Below are positions 7,936-15,716 of a DNA stretch of 64,000 nucleotides, piece by piece. The position numbers and the translations under genes are program-made. This DNA comes from Marinomonas ostreistagni (lineage in GTDB: Bacteria; Pseudomonadota; Gammaproteobacteria; Pseudomonadales; Marinomonadaceae), in NCBI RefSeq assembly GCF_016461785.1, contig NZ_JAEMUH010000014.1, forward strand, positions 1 to 64,000, written 5' to 3'. The notes below the pieces were generated by a model. That model was not told the origin of the DNA and ran no database searches. It was given only the letters and a program-made list of their open reading frames with translations. Every line of letters begins with the position of its first letter. Positions within the stretch are counted from its first letter, which is position 1.

Positions 7936-7984
7936 GTTAAAAGACAATTATAGTTGATATAGTCAACTATAATTGTCTTTTAAC
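7936..7984 (-). promoter_or_regulatory. Long perfect palindrome, probable operator of the efflux gene
   Basis: Arms GTTAAAAGACAATTATAGTTGA (7936-7957) and its exact complement (7963-7984) flank a 5-bp centre. The core TAGTTGA-N5-TCAACTA resembles MarR-type operators. It overlaps the expected promoter and leader of the Bcr/CflA gene, which starts at 7927. It lacks the GC-rich stem of a terminator, although it is also downstream of cynS. Confidence 0.6.
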
Positions 7985-8112
7985 TTTTATGTAAGCAAAA
8001 ATCTAAGTAAATAGAGTGCAGCTTTTGGTTTCTGCCCACGTCGATTCACTGCTACCTCTATGTTTCTAGAAAAGCCAAAAACCAAAGGGACATTCAACCA
8101 GATTATGCTGTG

Positions 8113-8553
8113 TTACCAACTTTTGTATGGCAGAAATTTACCATTCATTGTAAGCAGGACTCGATCTCCTTTTGGGTCTTCAATTTTCTCAATGTCCATA
8201 CTAAAGTCGATAGCGCTCATGATGCCGTCGCCAAATTTCTCTTGAATGACTTCTTTTAGTGTTGGCCCATAAACGCCTACGATTTCATATAAACGATATA
8301 TTAATGGATCAGTTGGTACTGTTTGATCCCAAATTTTTGTCGGGTAGGCTTCTAGTGCACTGGCAACATCTTCCCCCAAGCCAAGATACTCTGCAATCGC
8401 TGTGGCTTTTTCTTTCGGTGCGCTGTTCATACCAAGGCATGCTGAGGTTAACCAAACTGGAGACATACCCAAATCATTCCCCATCGTTTCCCAAGTTAGG
8501 TTTCTTTCTAATTTTGTAGCAATAATTGTTTCGGTCATAGTGACTTTATCCAC
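8113..8553 (-). CDS. cynS: Cyanase (cyanate hydratase)
   Basis: The 146-residue protein matches cyanase along its length. It catalyses the bicarbonate-dependent breakdown of cyanate to ammonia and CO2 and forms a decamer in the cytoplasm. The active-site residues known from the E. coli enzyme (Arg96, Glu99, Ser122) correspond to R87, E90 and S113 in IYRLYEIVGVYG and IMSAIDFSMD. The start is a GTG at 8553 preceded by AGGAG; a later ATG would remove five residues. There is no cynT carbonic anhydrase or cynR regulator alongside, so this is a solitary cynS. Confidence 0.95.
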   Translation of the reverse strand: MDKVTMTETIIATKLERNLTWETMGNDLGMSPVWLTSACLGMNSAPKEKATAIAEYLGLGEDVASALEAYPTKIWDQTVPTDPLIYRLYEIVGVYGPTLKEVIQEKFGDGIMSAIDFSMDIEKIEDPKGDRVLLTMNGKFLPYKSW

Positions 8554-8870
8554 GGCATAGCTCCTGTATTAAAAAGTGGCAAATATGTTGTGACTGAGGT
8601 ATTCATGCCCACAAATGAGGGCAAAACAGAGTGTAAGTATCTGTATTTAGGTATGTAGCAATGAAAATGCCAAGAGCACTGCAATAGAGTGAAAGTGGAG
8701 TGAGCTGATACTACGGAATAGGTAAGAAAGTCTTACGTTTTCAAAGGATCGTTAATATTGTCATACCTCCAATACCTCCAATACCTCCAATACCTCTTCC
8801 TAGAGATACCAGAGGAAACTATCTGAAGTTTAACATTTTACTGGGGAGCGGGATTTCGAGTGAAAGATTT
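8554..8870. other. 317-bp intergenic region with a short tandem repeat
   Basis: No gene is visible. A 9-bp unit TACCTCCAA is repeated three and a half times at 8764-8796. The cynS promoter should be at the left end. Confidence 0.5.
8764..8796 (+). repeat. 9-bp minisatellite, 3.5 copies
   Basis: Direct head-to-tail copies of TACCTCCAA with no spacer. The array is too short and lacks spacers, so it is not a CRISPR. It may vary in copy number by slippage. Confidence 0.7.
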
Positions 8871-9983
8871 CTAATCGTTATAACCCGTTGCTGCATTCTG
8901 TTTAACTTTATCTGCCGCATCGTCTGTGACTAAGTTCAACGTCAGTGCATGCTCTACGGCATCACCAGCGTCACGTATGAATGCAAATGGGACGTTGCAA
9001 TCAGAAAACTCAGCTACGGCTGACATCATTTTTTCAGAACGAGCATCTGGTTTTAAATCACGGATATATACCGCAAGGATTCTATCTGGGTAGTCTTTTG
9101 CAACCCTTAAATAAGCGTATACATCTTTTTGACCTGAGTCTCCGATTAATACAAGTTTCAGTGTCGGATACGTTCTTAGAATGGTTTCAATACGATCGGT
9201 CTTGTAGCTCTCATGGCTGCTTTTAAACCAACGATCTTCACGCAAACCAAAGTCTTTTAAGAGCACGGGGCCTTTTGGAAGCTGGTGAATATGGATGAAC
9301 TCGGCAATCAAGTCATAAATATTCCAAGGGCTACTCGACACATAATAGAAAGGGTTTTCTGCTTTGCCTGAACGCCCTTTGTGTAACGCGTTGTAGAATT
9401 CAGACGTTCCAGGCATTAATTCTCGGGTATGGGCATTGTTCATCAACACAGTTTGAGTGTGGCGAAAGAAGTTTGTGGCGCCAGTATGCATGATGGTGTC
9501 ATCCACATCGCTGACAACGCCAAACTCAGTGCTTTCACTGAGTAAAGAGACTTCTGCTACGCTGTGTTCTTCAGCTTTTGGCAACTTAGGATCGGTGGGC
9601 TGTAGGATCAATTGCGTCCAAGGATTTTGTATGTATTGCTTGTCCTTTGTATGCCAACGAAAATTGAAATAGCCATGAGCATCCGTTGTTACAGTGCGAA
9701 CCTCATCTCCCAGTATCATATTGATTTTAGTGAAAGGAATTTCATCACTGCGGTAGCGGCGCATCATGTGCAACATGTTTTTTAGACGGCTATCTTCAAG
9801 GTGGCCTTGTATTCTTTTTGCTTCCAAAAGCCTGCCCGCAATCCATAGGCACTCAGTCGTTCCATAAGTTATATAGGGTTGTACGATAACAGGAGAGTAT
9901 CCACGCCAACGTTTTAGGCGGTGCTTTAGCTTGTCGTAACGTCGGTTTAAGCGATATACCCATTTTCGAGTAGTTTTTTGCAT
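8871..9983 (-). CDS. App1-type phosphatase domain protein (DUF2183)
   Basis: The 370-residue protein contains the conserved features of the APP1 catalytic domain, a HAD-like fold. These are SDVDDTIMHTG (the D-x-D-x-T nucleophile motif) around 158-168, PFYYVSSSPWNIYDL, and LVLIGDSGQKD near the C-terminal third. Yeast App1 is a phosphatidate phosphatase; bacterial members are largely uncharacterised. No signal peptide is seen and the N-terminus is strongly basic (RKWVYRLNRRYDKLKHRLKRW), which could promote binding to anionic membranes or nucleic acid. It is a monocistronic unit by spacing. Confidence 0.85.
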   Translation of the reverse strand: MQKTTRKWVYRLNRRYDKLKHRLKRWRGYSPVIVQPYITYGTTECLWIAGRLLEAKRIQGHLEDSRLKNMLHMMRRYRSDEIPFTKINMILGDEVRTVTTDAHGYFNFRWHTKDKQYIQNPWTQLILQPTDPKLPKAEEHSVAEVSLLSESTEFGVVSDVDDTIMHTGATNFFRHTQTVLMNNAHTRELMPGTSEFYNALHKGRSGKAENPFYYVSSSPWNIYDLIAEFIHIHQLPKGPVLLKDFGLREDRWFKSSHESYKTDRIETILRTYPTLKLVLIGDSGQKDVYAYLRVAKDYPDRILAVYIRDLKPDARSEKMMSAVAEFSDCNVPFAFIRDAGDAVEHALTLNLVTDDAADKVKQNAATGYND

Positions 9984-10205
9984 CCTAAATCCCTTAACTA
10001 CAGGTATTTATGAATTAATTTATTGGCCGTAAGGAGGCTATCAGATGCTTTAATCATAGTAAAAGCACTACTATAAATTTATCGGTTCAAAGGAGTTGTG
10101 TTTGTGTATCATAAATTTGAGAAATCTCATGATATGGAAGTATTTATTTGATCATGAACAACTCGTAATACATTATAAATCTATCAAATTAATGCTGGTA
10201 ATTTT

Positions 10206-11039
10206 ATGGAAACGCAGTCTCTGAGTAACTTAATAGGTAAACACGTCATAGCCGTTCTGGGAGCATACCCCAAAGCTATGGAAAAGATGGATGTTTATAT
10301 CTGTGGTGTTGAGATACAAAATGATTCAACCTTAATGGTGCGATTTCCAAAAGGGCATACTCTGTATGTTTCGCAATCTGTAACGATACATCTAGATAAT
10401 AGAACAGGGGTTTCGGACTACGATGCAGATCTTGCGGTTTACCGTTGTTCATTCAAGGGTAGGGTAATAGCTGTCAATGAATATGATGCCATTATTGAGG
10501 CAATAGACTATCAAGTTTATTACGGTATTTCGGTAGCAAAAGAACTCTCTGTTCCTGATTATCAATTTCCCGTTGATGATAGAAGTCTGAAAGAGTTACC
10601 CGTCTCACCGCTGATAGAAGCACCACAAATGGATTTGGAAGAACATGATAATAAAATTGGTGTGCTGCTGACCTATGCCCAGTCCCAGCCACACACTACA
10701 GTAATGGCGTTTTTATCGTCTGTTGATGATGATATTTTCTTTATCACTTTGCCAAGTACTTTTAAGGGGCAGCTACTACAAAAAGATAACCGCTGCTATT
10801 TTGCTATTGATGGCCGTTCTACATTTACGTTCGAACATGCAATTGAATGGAATTACAGTATTGTAAGTGGAACGGTGTATCAGGTGCCGAAAGACTCTTA
10901 TCTATTTGCGCAGGTTCAAGAGCTGTTTATAGCAAAAAATCCTTGGGAGATGGGTTTTTTTAGCCTGCCAGATATTGAGATGTATCACCTTAAGGCTGGC
11001 CATGTGGTTTGTCCGAAAGCATCAGAGCTGAGCTGTTAG
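10206..11039 (+). CDS. Unknown protein with a PNPOx-like C-terminal half
   Basis: The 277-residue soluble protein is not confidently recognised. Residues about 145-265 (VLLTYAQSQPHTTVMAFLSS.., FFITLP, YFAIDGRSTFTFE, NPWEMGFF) have the strand pattern of a pyridoxamine-5'-phosphate-oxidase-like split barrel. Members of that fold bind FMN, F420 or haem. The N-terminal part (about 1-120) is also beta-rich and could be a PilZ/YcgR-like or second barrel domain, but the RxxxR and DxSxxG motifs of c-di-GMP-binding PilZ are absent. It stands alone and ends at a bidirectional terminator. Confidence 0.6.
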   Translation: METQSLSNLIGKHVIAVLGAYPKAMEKMDVYICGVEIQNDSTLMVRFPKGHTLYVSQSVTIHLDNRTGVSDYDADLAVYRCSFKGRVIAVNEYDAIIEAIDYQVYYGISVAKELSVPDYQFPVDDRSLKELPVSPLIEAPQMDLEEHDNKIGVLLTYAQSQPHTTVMAFLSSVDDDIFFITLPSTFKGQLLQKDNRCYFAIDGRSTFTFEHAIEWNYSIVSGTVYQVPKDSYLFAQVQELFIAKNPWEMGFFSLPDIEMYHLKAGHVVCPKASELSC

Positions 11040-11092
11040 ACAGCTATCAGGTTAAAATAGTGTTTATGATTTAGATGTTAGAAATTTTACTA

Positions 11093-11121
11093 AAAATGGG
11101 AGCTAATTTAGCTCCCATTTT
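11093..11121. terminator. Bidirectional intrinsic terminator
   Basis: AAAATGGGAGCTAA pairs with TTAGCTCCCATTTT around a minimal loop, with A-tract and T-tract on opposite sides. It lies between the convergent PNPOx-like and BCCT genes and can serve both. Confidence 0.85.
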
Positions 11122-11129
11122 GCTCAATG

Positions 11130-13121
11130 TTAGTCGGAAACCGTATTCCAAGGAAGGTGCCCTGGTGCTGCATCCACGAAGTTGAAATATTGTTCTAACT
11201 GATCAATCAGATCACGGATCACCTCATCTTGGCTACAACCAAATAGCTCATAACCTAGAGCACCATTTCGAATGTAAACATCCGCCTGCCAGTGAGTGTC
11301 GTATTTTGAGTTTTCACTGTGCGCTTCTGGTATTTCATGCTCTGTGGCGATGACTTGGTAATAAAAGTCTAATTTGTCATCGCGCTCTAGCTGAAAGGTT
11401 ACGCCATTCTCTTCTCGAGTGATGTTGGCATTCCAGCCATGGGCAGCAAGCTCTTTTTGTACTTCAACCATAGCTGGGTCAACGACTTCTTTAATGAAGT
11501 GCGTGACCTTTGCTTCGCCTGGGAATTTAAAAAGAGTGCTGAGACGTTTACGCCAGTTCCCCTCGTTGCTAAAGGCCCGAGTAGGTGTTGCTGCGGCTTC
11601 AACTGCGGCGCCTCGATGCCCTTCAATCACCAATGCTCGCCACAAGCCTGCTGCAGCGATCAGCATGATAATGGCAAACGGCAAAGCAGCAAGAATACTC
11701 ATGGTTTGCAATGCACCCAAACCACCTGCTAGTAGCAATGTGGCGGCTATGACACCCTCAAGAGACGCCCAAAATACTCGTTGCCAGATTGGAGTTTCCA
11801 ATGCACCACCTGAGGCCAATGAGTCAACAACCAATGAACCCGAGTCGGACGAGGTAACAAAAAAGGTGATGATCAAGAAAACCGTCACAACAGACAAGAA
11901 TGTTGAGCCTGGTAGTAGATCATAGAATTGAAAGAGAGCAACCGAGTGATCCGCTTGAACTTCACCAATCAGTACGTTTTTGCCTTCTTCCATGATCAAG
12001 TGTAAGGCGGTATCACCAAAGATCGAGAACCAAAGGAAAGTGAAAACAGTCGGCACTGCTAGCACACCAATAATGAACTGTCTGATCGTTCTACCGCGGC
12101 TGATTTTGGCAATAAAGAGCCCAACAAAAGGTGCCCAAGCGATCGTCCATGCGAAGATAAACAGTGTCCAGTTCCCGATCCAATCACTTTGTGTATAGGC
12201 TTGTAGGTTAAAAGTGCGCTCAACAATGTTGCTCAAGTAGGAACCTGTATTTTGCACAAACGCATCAAGGATATGGATGCTTGGCCCGACAAAGAACACA
12301 ATCACCATGATGAATACGGCTAAGCCCATATTTAAAATGGATAGGTTTTTCACCCCTTTATCCATACCGGCGACCACTGAACCGATTGCCGCCAATGTGA
12401 TTAAACCAATAGCGGTAATTTGAACGGTTGTGCTGATAGGAATGTCACTCCAAAGATAGTGTAATCCCGCATTAATTTGTGTGACGGATAGACCAAGTGT
12501 TGTTGCTAAGCCAAATAATGTACCGAGTATGGCGAACACATCGACTGTATGACCAATCGGCCCATGGATACGATCACCGATTAAAGGATATAAAGCTGAA
12601 CGGACGGATAAGGGTAAACCATGACGGAAGGTGAAGTAGGCTAAGACTAGCCCCATTAAACCGTAAATGCCCCAAATGTGTAGCCCCCAATGAAAGTAGG
12701 CAATTTGCATTGCTTCTCGCGCTGCATTAATGGTTTCAGGCGTGGCGCTAGGCGGCTGAGAAAAATGTAGTACGGGTTCTGCTACCCCAAAGAACAGCAA
12801 GGCAATACCGTAACCAGCAGAAAACAGCATAGCGAACCAAGCGGGGAAGCTGTAATCAGGATCGCCGTGATCGGCACCTAGTCGAATGTTGCCCCAGCTA
12901 CTGAACCCAATGCACACCAGAAAAACCAGAAATACAGCGGTAGCAAGCATGTAAAACCAGCCAAAAGTGTTGGTTATCCAAGCCAAGGCACTCTGAAAAG
13001 CTTCTCCCGCAAGCTCAGGATTGCTTAGAGTACCAATAATTAGAAGTAATGTGATAACAGCAGTTGGAACAAATACTGGTAACAGCATTGCCCCCGTCCC
13101 TGCCTTTTTAATTTGATTCAT
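11130..13121 (-). CDS. BCCT-family transporter, BetT-like, with long C-terminal domain
   Basis: The 663-residue protein has about 12 membrane helices and the BCCT hallmark WTLFIFAWTIAWAPFVGLFIAKISRGRTIR. The family imports betaine, choline, carnitine or related compounds for osmoprotection. The conserved Gly-rich helix reads FSAGYGIALLFFGVAEPV instead of the GMGIG form of Na+-coupled BetP, so cation coupling may differ. After the last helix there is a cytoplasmic domain of about 150 residues ending in EQYFNFVDAAPGHLPWNTVSD, typical of long BetT proteins where it takes part in osmotic activation. There are no bet genes next to it. An AGGAGG lies directly before the start. Confidence 0.9.
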   Translation of the reverse strand: MNQIKKAGTGAMLLPVFVPTAVITLLLIIGTLSNPELAGEAFQSALAWITNTFGWFYMLATAVFLVFLVCIGFSSWGNIRLGADHGDPDYSFPAWFAMLFSAGYGIALLFFGVAEPVLHFSQPPSATPETINAAREAMQIAYFHWGLHIWGIYGLMGLVLAYFTFRHGLPLSVRSALYPLIGDRIHGPIGHTVDVFAILGTLFGLATTLGLSVTQINAGLHYLWSDIPISTTVQITAIGLITLAAIGSVVAGMDKGVKNLSILNMGLAVFIMVIVFFVGPSIHILDAFVQNTGSYLSNIVERTFNLQAYTQSDWIGNWTLFIFAWTIAWAPFVGLFIAKISRGRTIRQFIIGVLAVPTVFTFLWFSIFGDTALHLIMEEGKNVLIGEVQADHSVALFQFYDLLPGSTFLSVVTVFLIITFFVTSSDSGSLVVDSLASGGALETPIWQRVFWASLEGVIAATLLLAGGLGALQTMSILAALPFAIIMLIAAAGLWRALVIEGHRGAAVEAAATPTRAFSNEGNWRKRLSTLFKFPGEAKVTHFIKEVVDPAMVEVQKELAAHGWNANITREENGVTFQLERDDKLDFYYQVIATEHEIPEAHSENSKYDTHWQADVYIRNGALGYELFGCSQDEVIRDLIDQLEQYFNFVDAAPGHLPWNTVSD

Positions 13122-13331
13122 GGCCGATCCTCCTTTATTAAAAGTTTACAAATGGCAGGGATGAAGGCAACTAAAGTGAGCGAAATATAGTTAGAGATCT
13201 AATTATTTTCTTGGTTGTATTGAAATAGGCATAAAGTGAGGCGGAAAGATAGGAGAAGGGTTGAGAAGGTCAAATCGAGTTCATGGATATATTAGGTAAT
13301 TTGATTATCATATATACCAAATTTACTTGTT

Positions 13332-14075
13332 TTAACAACGGCTAACCAAGCAACGGCGATACTTAGCTGGGGTAATTCTCATAATGCCGCGAAACTCTCT
13401 AGTGAAGTGTGATTGGTCACAGTAGCCGCACTCCAAAGCGATTTGAGTCATGCTCTTGCTTGTGTCCATTTTGATGGCGGTCATTGCTTGCCTTACACGA
13501 TAAATACGTGCGAGATGTTTCGGTGTGATGCCACATTGCTGTTTAATATGTCTTTCTAATTGACGTTGACTAAGTGGGGTTTCATCAAGCGCATCCATAA
13601 GGTTTTGTCGTTCAGCAAGTCGCTGAATAAATGCATGCGTAAAATCGGCGATATGATCTCTCGAAAATGTGAAATCAAAATATGGTGCCAAGGCTTTTTT
13701 AAAGTCTAATAAATTGTTGCACTGTGTGACTTGTTTAGAGATACAACTTAGATTGTCGATTTGGGTTAACGGGTGGTTTAGCGCTTCAAGCTGTGAGTAG
13801 CCCGCCGGTTGAAAGCGTATTCCAAACAGCATCATTTTATTTGAATAAGTGAATTTTTTCGATTGCAGTGAATGCCTCTGAATATCATAGGGCTGCATGA
13901 TCGGTTTATCGTCAACTTTAGCGTTGCCTCGCTTTAAAAATACGATACCTGATCCGGCATCACTTGGCAGCCAAATCTCACCGTCAGTTGTACTACGTGC
14001 AAACCATATAGATTGCACGTAGTACCCTGTATCACCCTGAGGCGACTCTATTTCAAGGAAGAGCGGTTCAGCCAT
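13332..14075 (-). CDS. AraC-family regulator (DUF6597-like N-domain)
   Basis: The product of about 247 residues has a C-terminal AraC helix-turn-helix pair (LSQRQLERHIKQQCGITPKHLARIYR, then MTQIALECGYCDQSHFTREFR). The N-domain contains GIRFQPAGYSQL, a pattern common in regulators that sense small redox or aromatic compounds. The ATG at 14075 is preferred over more upstream codons (14132, 14087) because it overlaps the end of the AhpD-like gene by 8 nt (ATGGCTGA). That arrangement implies translational coupling and a shared function. Confidence 0.85.
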   Translation of the reverse strand: MAEPLFLEIESPQGDTGYYVQSIWFARSTTDGEIWLPSDAGSGIVFLKRGNAKVDDKPIMQPYDIQRHSLQSKKFTYSNKMMLFGIRFQPAGYSQLEALNHPLTQIDNLSCISKQVTQCNNLLDFKKALAPYFDFTFSRDHIADFTHAFIQRLAERQNLMDALDETPLSQRQLERHIKQQCGITPKHLARIYRVRQAMTAIKMDTSKSMTQIALECGYCDQSHFTREFRGIMRITPAKYRRCLVSRC

Positions 14076-14514
14076 TGAATTCCACATTAGGCTTAAACAT
14101 TTTGACGACACGGTTCCAGCTATTGATGGCATTGATTGCTATGGTCAAGATTACCAATTCCTTGTCGTTAAATTCGCTGGTTAGTTTGCCGTAGAAATGA
14201 TCATCTATCTCGTAAGATTGCGTCAGTTTCTCACACAGCTCAAGCGCTAAACGTTCTTTTGCATTATAGAAGGGCATATCTCGCCAAGCGCTTAGCCCTA
14301 TGATCCTTTTATAATCTTCTCCCAAGTGTTGAGCCTCTTTAGTGTGCATGGCAATGCAGTAAGCGCACTGATTAATTTGTGATGAGCGAAGTTTGATTAA
14401 TTCCCAAATAGTTAAACCAAAAGAGATTTCCGATTGTTGCTTTATCAGTTCTTCTTGCTCAATCAAGTGCTTCAGTAAAATAGGGGATGTATTGAAATAA
14501 TCAGCTCGTTTCAT
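14068..14514 (-). CDS. Carboxymuconolactone decarboxylase / AhpD-like protein
   Basis: The 148-residue all-helical protein has the AhpD core motif: CAYCIAMHTKEAQHLGE with the redox CxxC pair and downstream His. The family reduces peroxides through the vicinal cysteines, and this subgroup (LTIWELIKLRSSQINQCAYC) is widespread in stress operons. It is immediately followed, with overlap, by an AraC regulator that probably controls it. The electron donor and physiological substrate are unknown. Confidence 0.9.
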   Translation of the reverse strand: MKRADYFNTSPILLKHLIEQEELIKQQSEISFGLTIWELIKLRSSQINQCAYCIAMHTKEAQHLGEDYKRIIGLSAWRDMPFYNAKERLALELCEKLTQSYEIDDHFYGKLTSEFNDKELVILTIAINAINSWNRVVKMFKPNVEFNG

Positions 14515-14658
14515 AATGCTTCTCCGTTTAGTTTGGAGGCATTTTAAGGGCGATAGGTGGGCAATAATTGAATAAAATCGACGTTATAAATACTCAGGCT
14601 TGAGTGACTTGTTTACCCAGAGTAAGCTGACTGGATATACACAAACAAGGATGCCCCA

Positions 14659-15039
14659 ATGATTACGCCTATTTACGCTGCTTTACTAGCATTGCTATAT
14701 GTTTATTTAAGTGCTCGCGTTATAAAGTTACGTATGAAATATCAAGTCGGCATAGGGGATGGGCAGCAAACGTTGCTAACCCGTGCCATTCGAGTGCAGG
14801 GTAATTTTGGTGAATATGTACCATTCGCGCTGTTATTGGTGTGGATGTACGAAACGTTGAGCGGTGGGCCGATTGTAGTTCATCTGTTGGGTATCGCGCT
14901 CTTGATTGGACGCTTACTTCATGCATACGGTGTAAGCCAAAAACAAGAAGTCTTGAAATACCGTCAAATTGGCATGGTTATGACTTTTTTGGTGATTGTT
15001 GTAAGTGCTTTGTTGTTGCTGTTTAAGGCGATCATTTAA
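14659..15039 (+). CDS. MAPEG-family membrane protein
   Basis: The 126-residue product has four predicted membrane helices and the MAPEG pattern: RAIRVQGNFGEYVPFALLL (R-x2-x-N-x2-E-x2-P) after the first helix and LLIGRLLHAYGVS in the third. Bacterial members (YecN-like) are related to membrane glutathione transferases and are thought to act in glutathione or eicosanoid-type conjugation. Substrate unknown. The gene stands alone and is divergent from the AhpD-like gene. Confidence 0.88.
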   Translation: MITPIYAALLALLYVYLSARVIKLRMKYQVGIGDGQQTLLTRAIRVQGNFGEYVPFALLLVWMYETLSGGPIVVHLLGIALLIGRLLHAYGVSQKQEVLKYRQIGMVMTFLVIVVSALLLLFKAII

Positions 15040-15067
15040 AAACGTGGCACTTTTCGTGTCAGAGTAT

Positions 15068-15502
15068 CTAGTTTTCTGACACTAACGCTCCTAAAGAAAA
15101 ACCTGACACTTCTGAAACTCTGCCGCGCCACCAAACTCCTCTATTTTCAGGAATTGGGGAGCCTGAGGTGTGGAAGAAGTGAGCATTTTTTAAGTGTATG
15201 TAATTTGGTGGCATGCTATGACTGGTCGTAGTATTAGAAACGTAGATTTGGCCATTCTTAGCGAAAGCTTTTTTTACTTTTTCAGCTGCTTCACCATGAA
15301 GGCCAAAGGAGAATTCCTCGCCAAAGCCTTCAAAATACTCTTGTCCACCAATCAGCGTACCTGAGATTAGAAATCCCCCAACTGTTAGCGTGATATCAAA
15401 AGCAAGCTTACCGCTGTTTACGATTTCAATCAGGTCTTGGAGAAACCAATCCTTTCCATCCATGTTTACTACCTCGGCGGCAGCTACCTTTTGCTCACTC
15501 AT
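15068..15502 (-). CDS. GvpU-like protein (gas vesicle accessory family), orphan
   Basis: The 144-residue protein has an N-terminal half (LIEIVNSGKLAFDITLTVGG, FLISGTLIGGQEYFEGF) that resembles GvpU of Bacillus gas-vesicle clusters as I recall it. The C-terminal half contains YIHLKNAHFFHTSGSPIP and a Trp/Arg-rich VWWRGRVSEVSGFSLG, consistent with a small beta-barrel fold. No other gvp gene is in the window, so a gas-vesicle role is unlikely to be direct. The family call is from memory of the pattern and should be checked. Confidence 0.55.
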   Translation of the reverse strand: MSEQKVAAAEVVNMDGKDWFLQDLIEIVNSGKLAFDITLTVGGFLISGTLIGGQEYFEGFGEEFSFGLHGEAAEKVKKAFAKNGQIYVSNTTTSHSMPPNYIHLKNAHFFHTSGSPIPENRGVWWRGRVSEVSGFSLGALVSEN

Positions 15503-15716
15503 AGAATAAAACTCGCTAACCTTAATTTTCTAAACTAAGTTAACAACATAGACCATTATGAAAGAAGTGCCAGCTTGAAATATCTAGCAATGTATATTTA
15601 GCAGGTATTTTTTTAGCCCAATTTTGAAGTTTTAAGGAAGCCTTGATCAAAGTGTTGTTTCACGTGGATGAAATGTGTGATGTTAAACCAACTTTGACAT
15701 TGTATTCGAGGCATCT

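Noticed and set aside
7936-7984. Intrinsic terminator of cynS
   Set aside because: The arms are AT-rich and symmetric, with no GC stem; position next to the pump start fits an operator better.
8764-8796. CRISPR-like array
   Set aside because: Nine-base units are adjacent with no spacers; it is a simple tandem repeat.
11419-11925. 168-codon ORF antisense to the BCCT gene
   Set aside because: Shadow of the BCCT coding sequence; no ribosome binding site and low-complexity composition.
15068-15502. Evidence for gas vesicle production
   Set aside because: No gvpA, gvpF or other structural gene in the window; only a single accessory-like gene.
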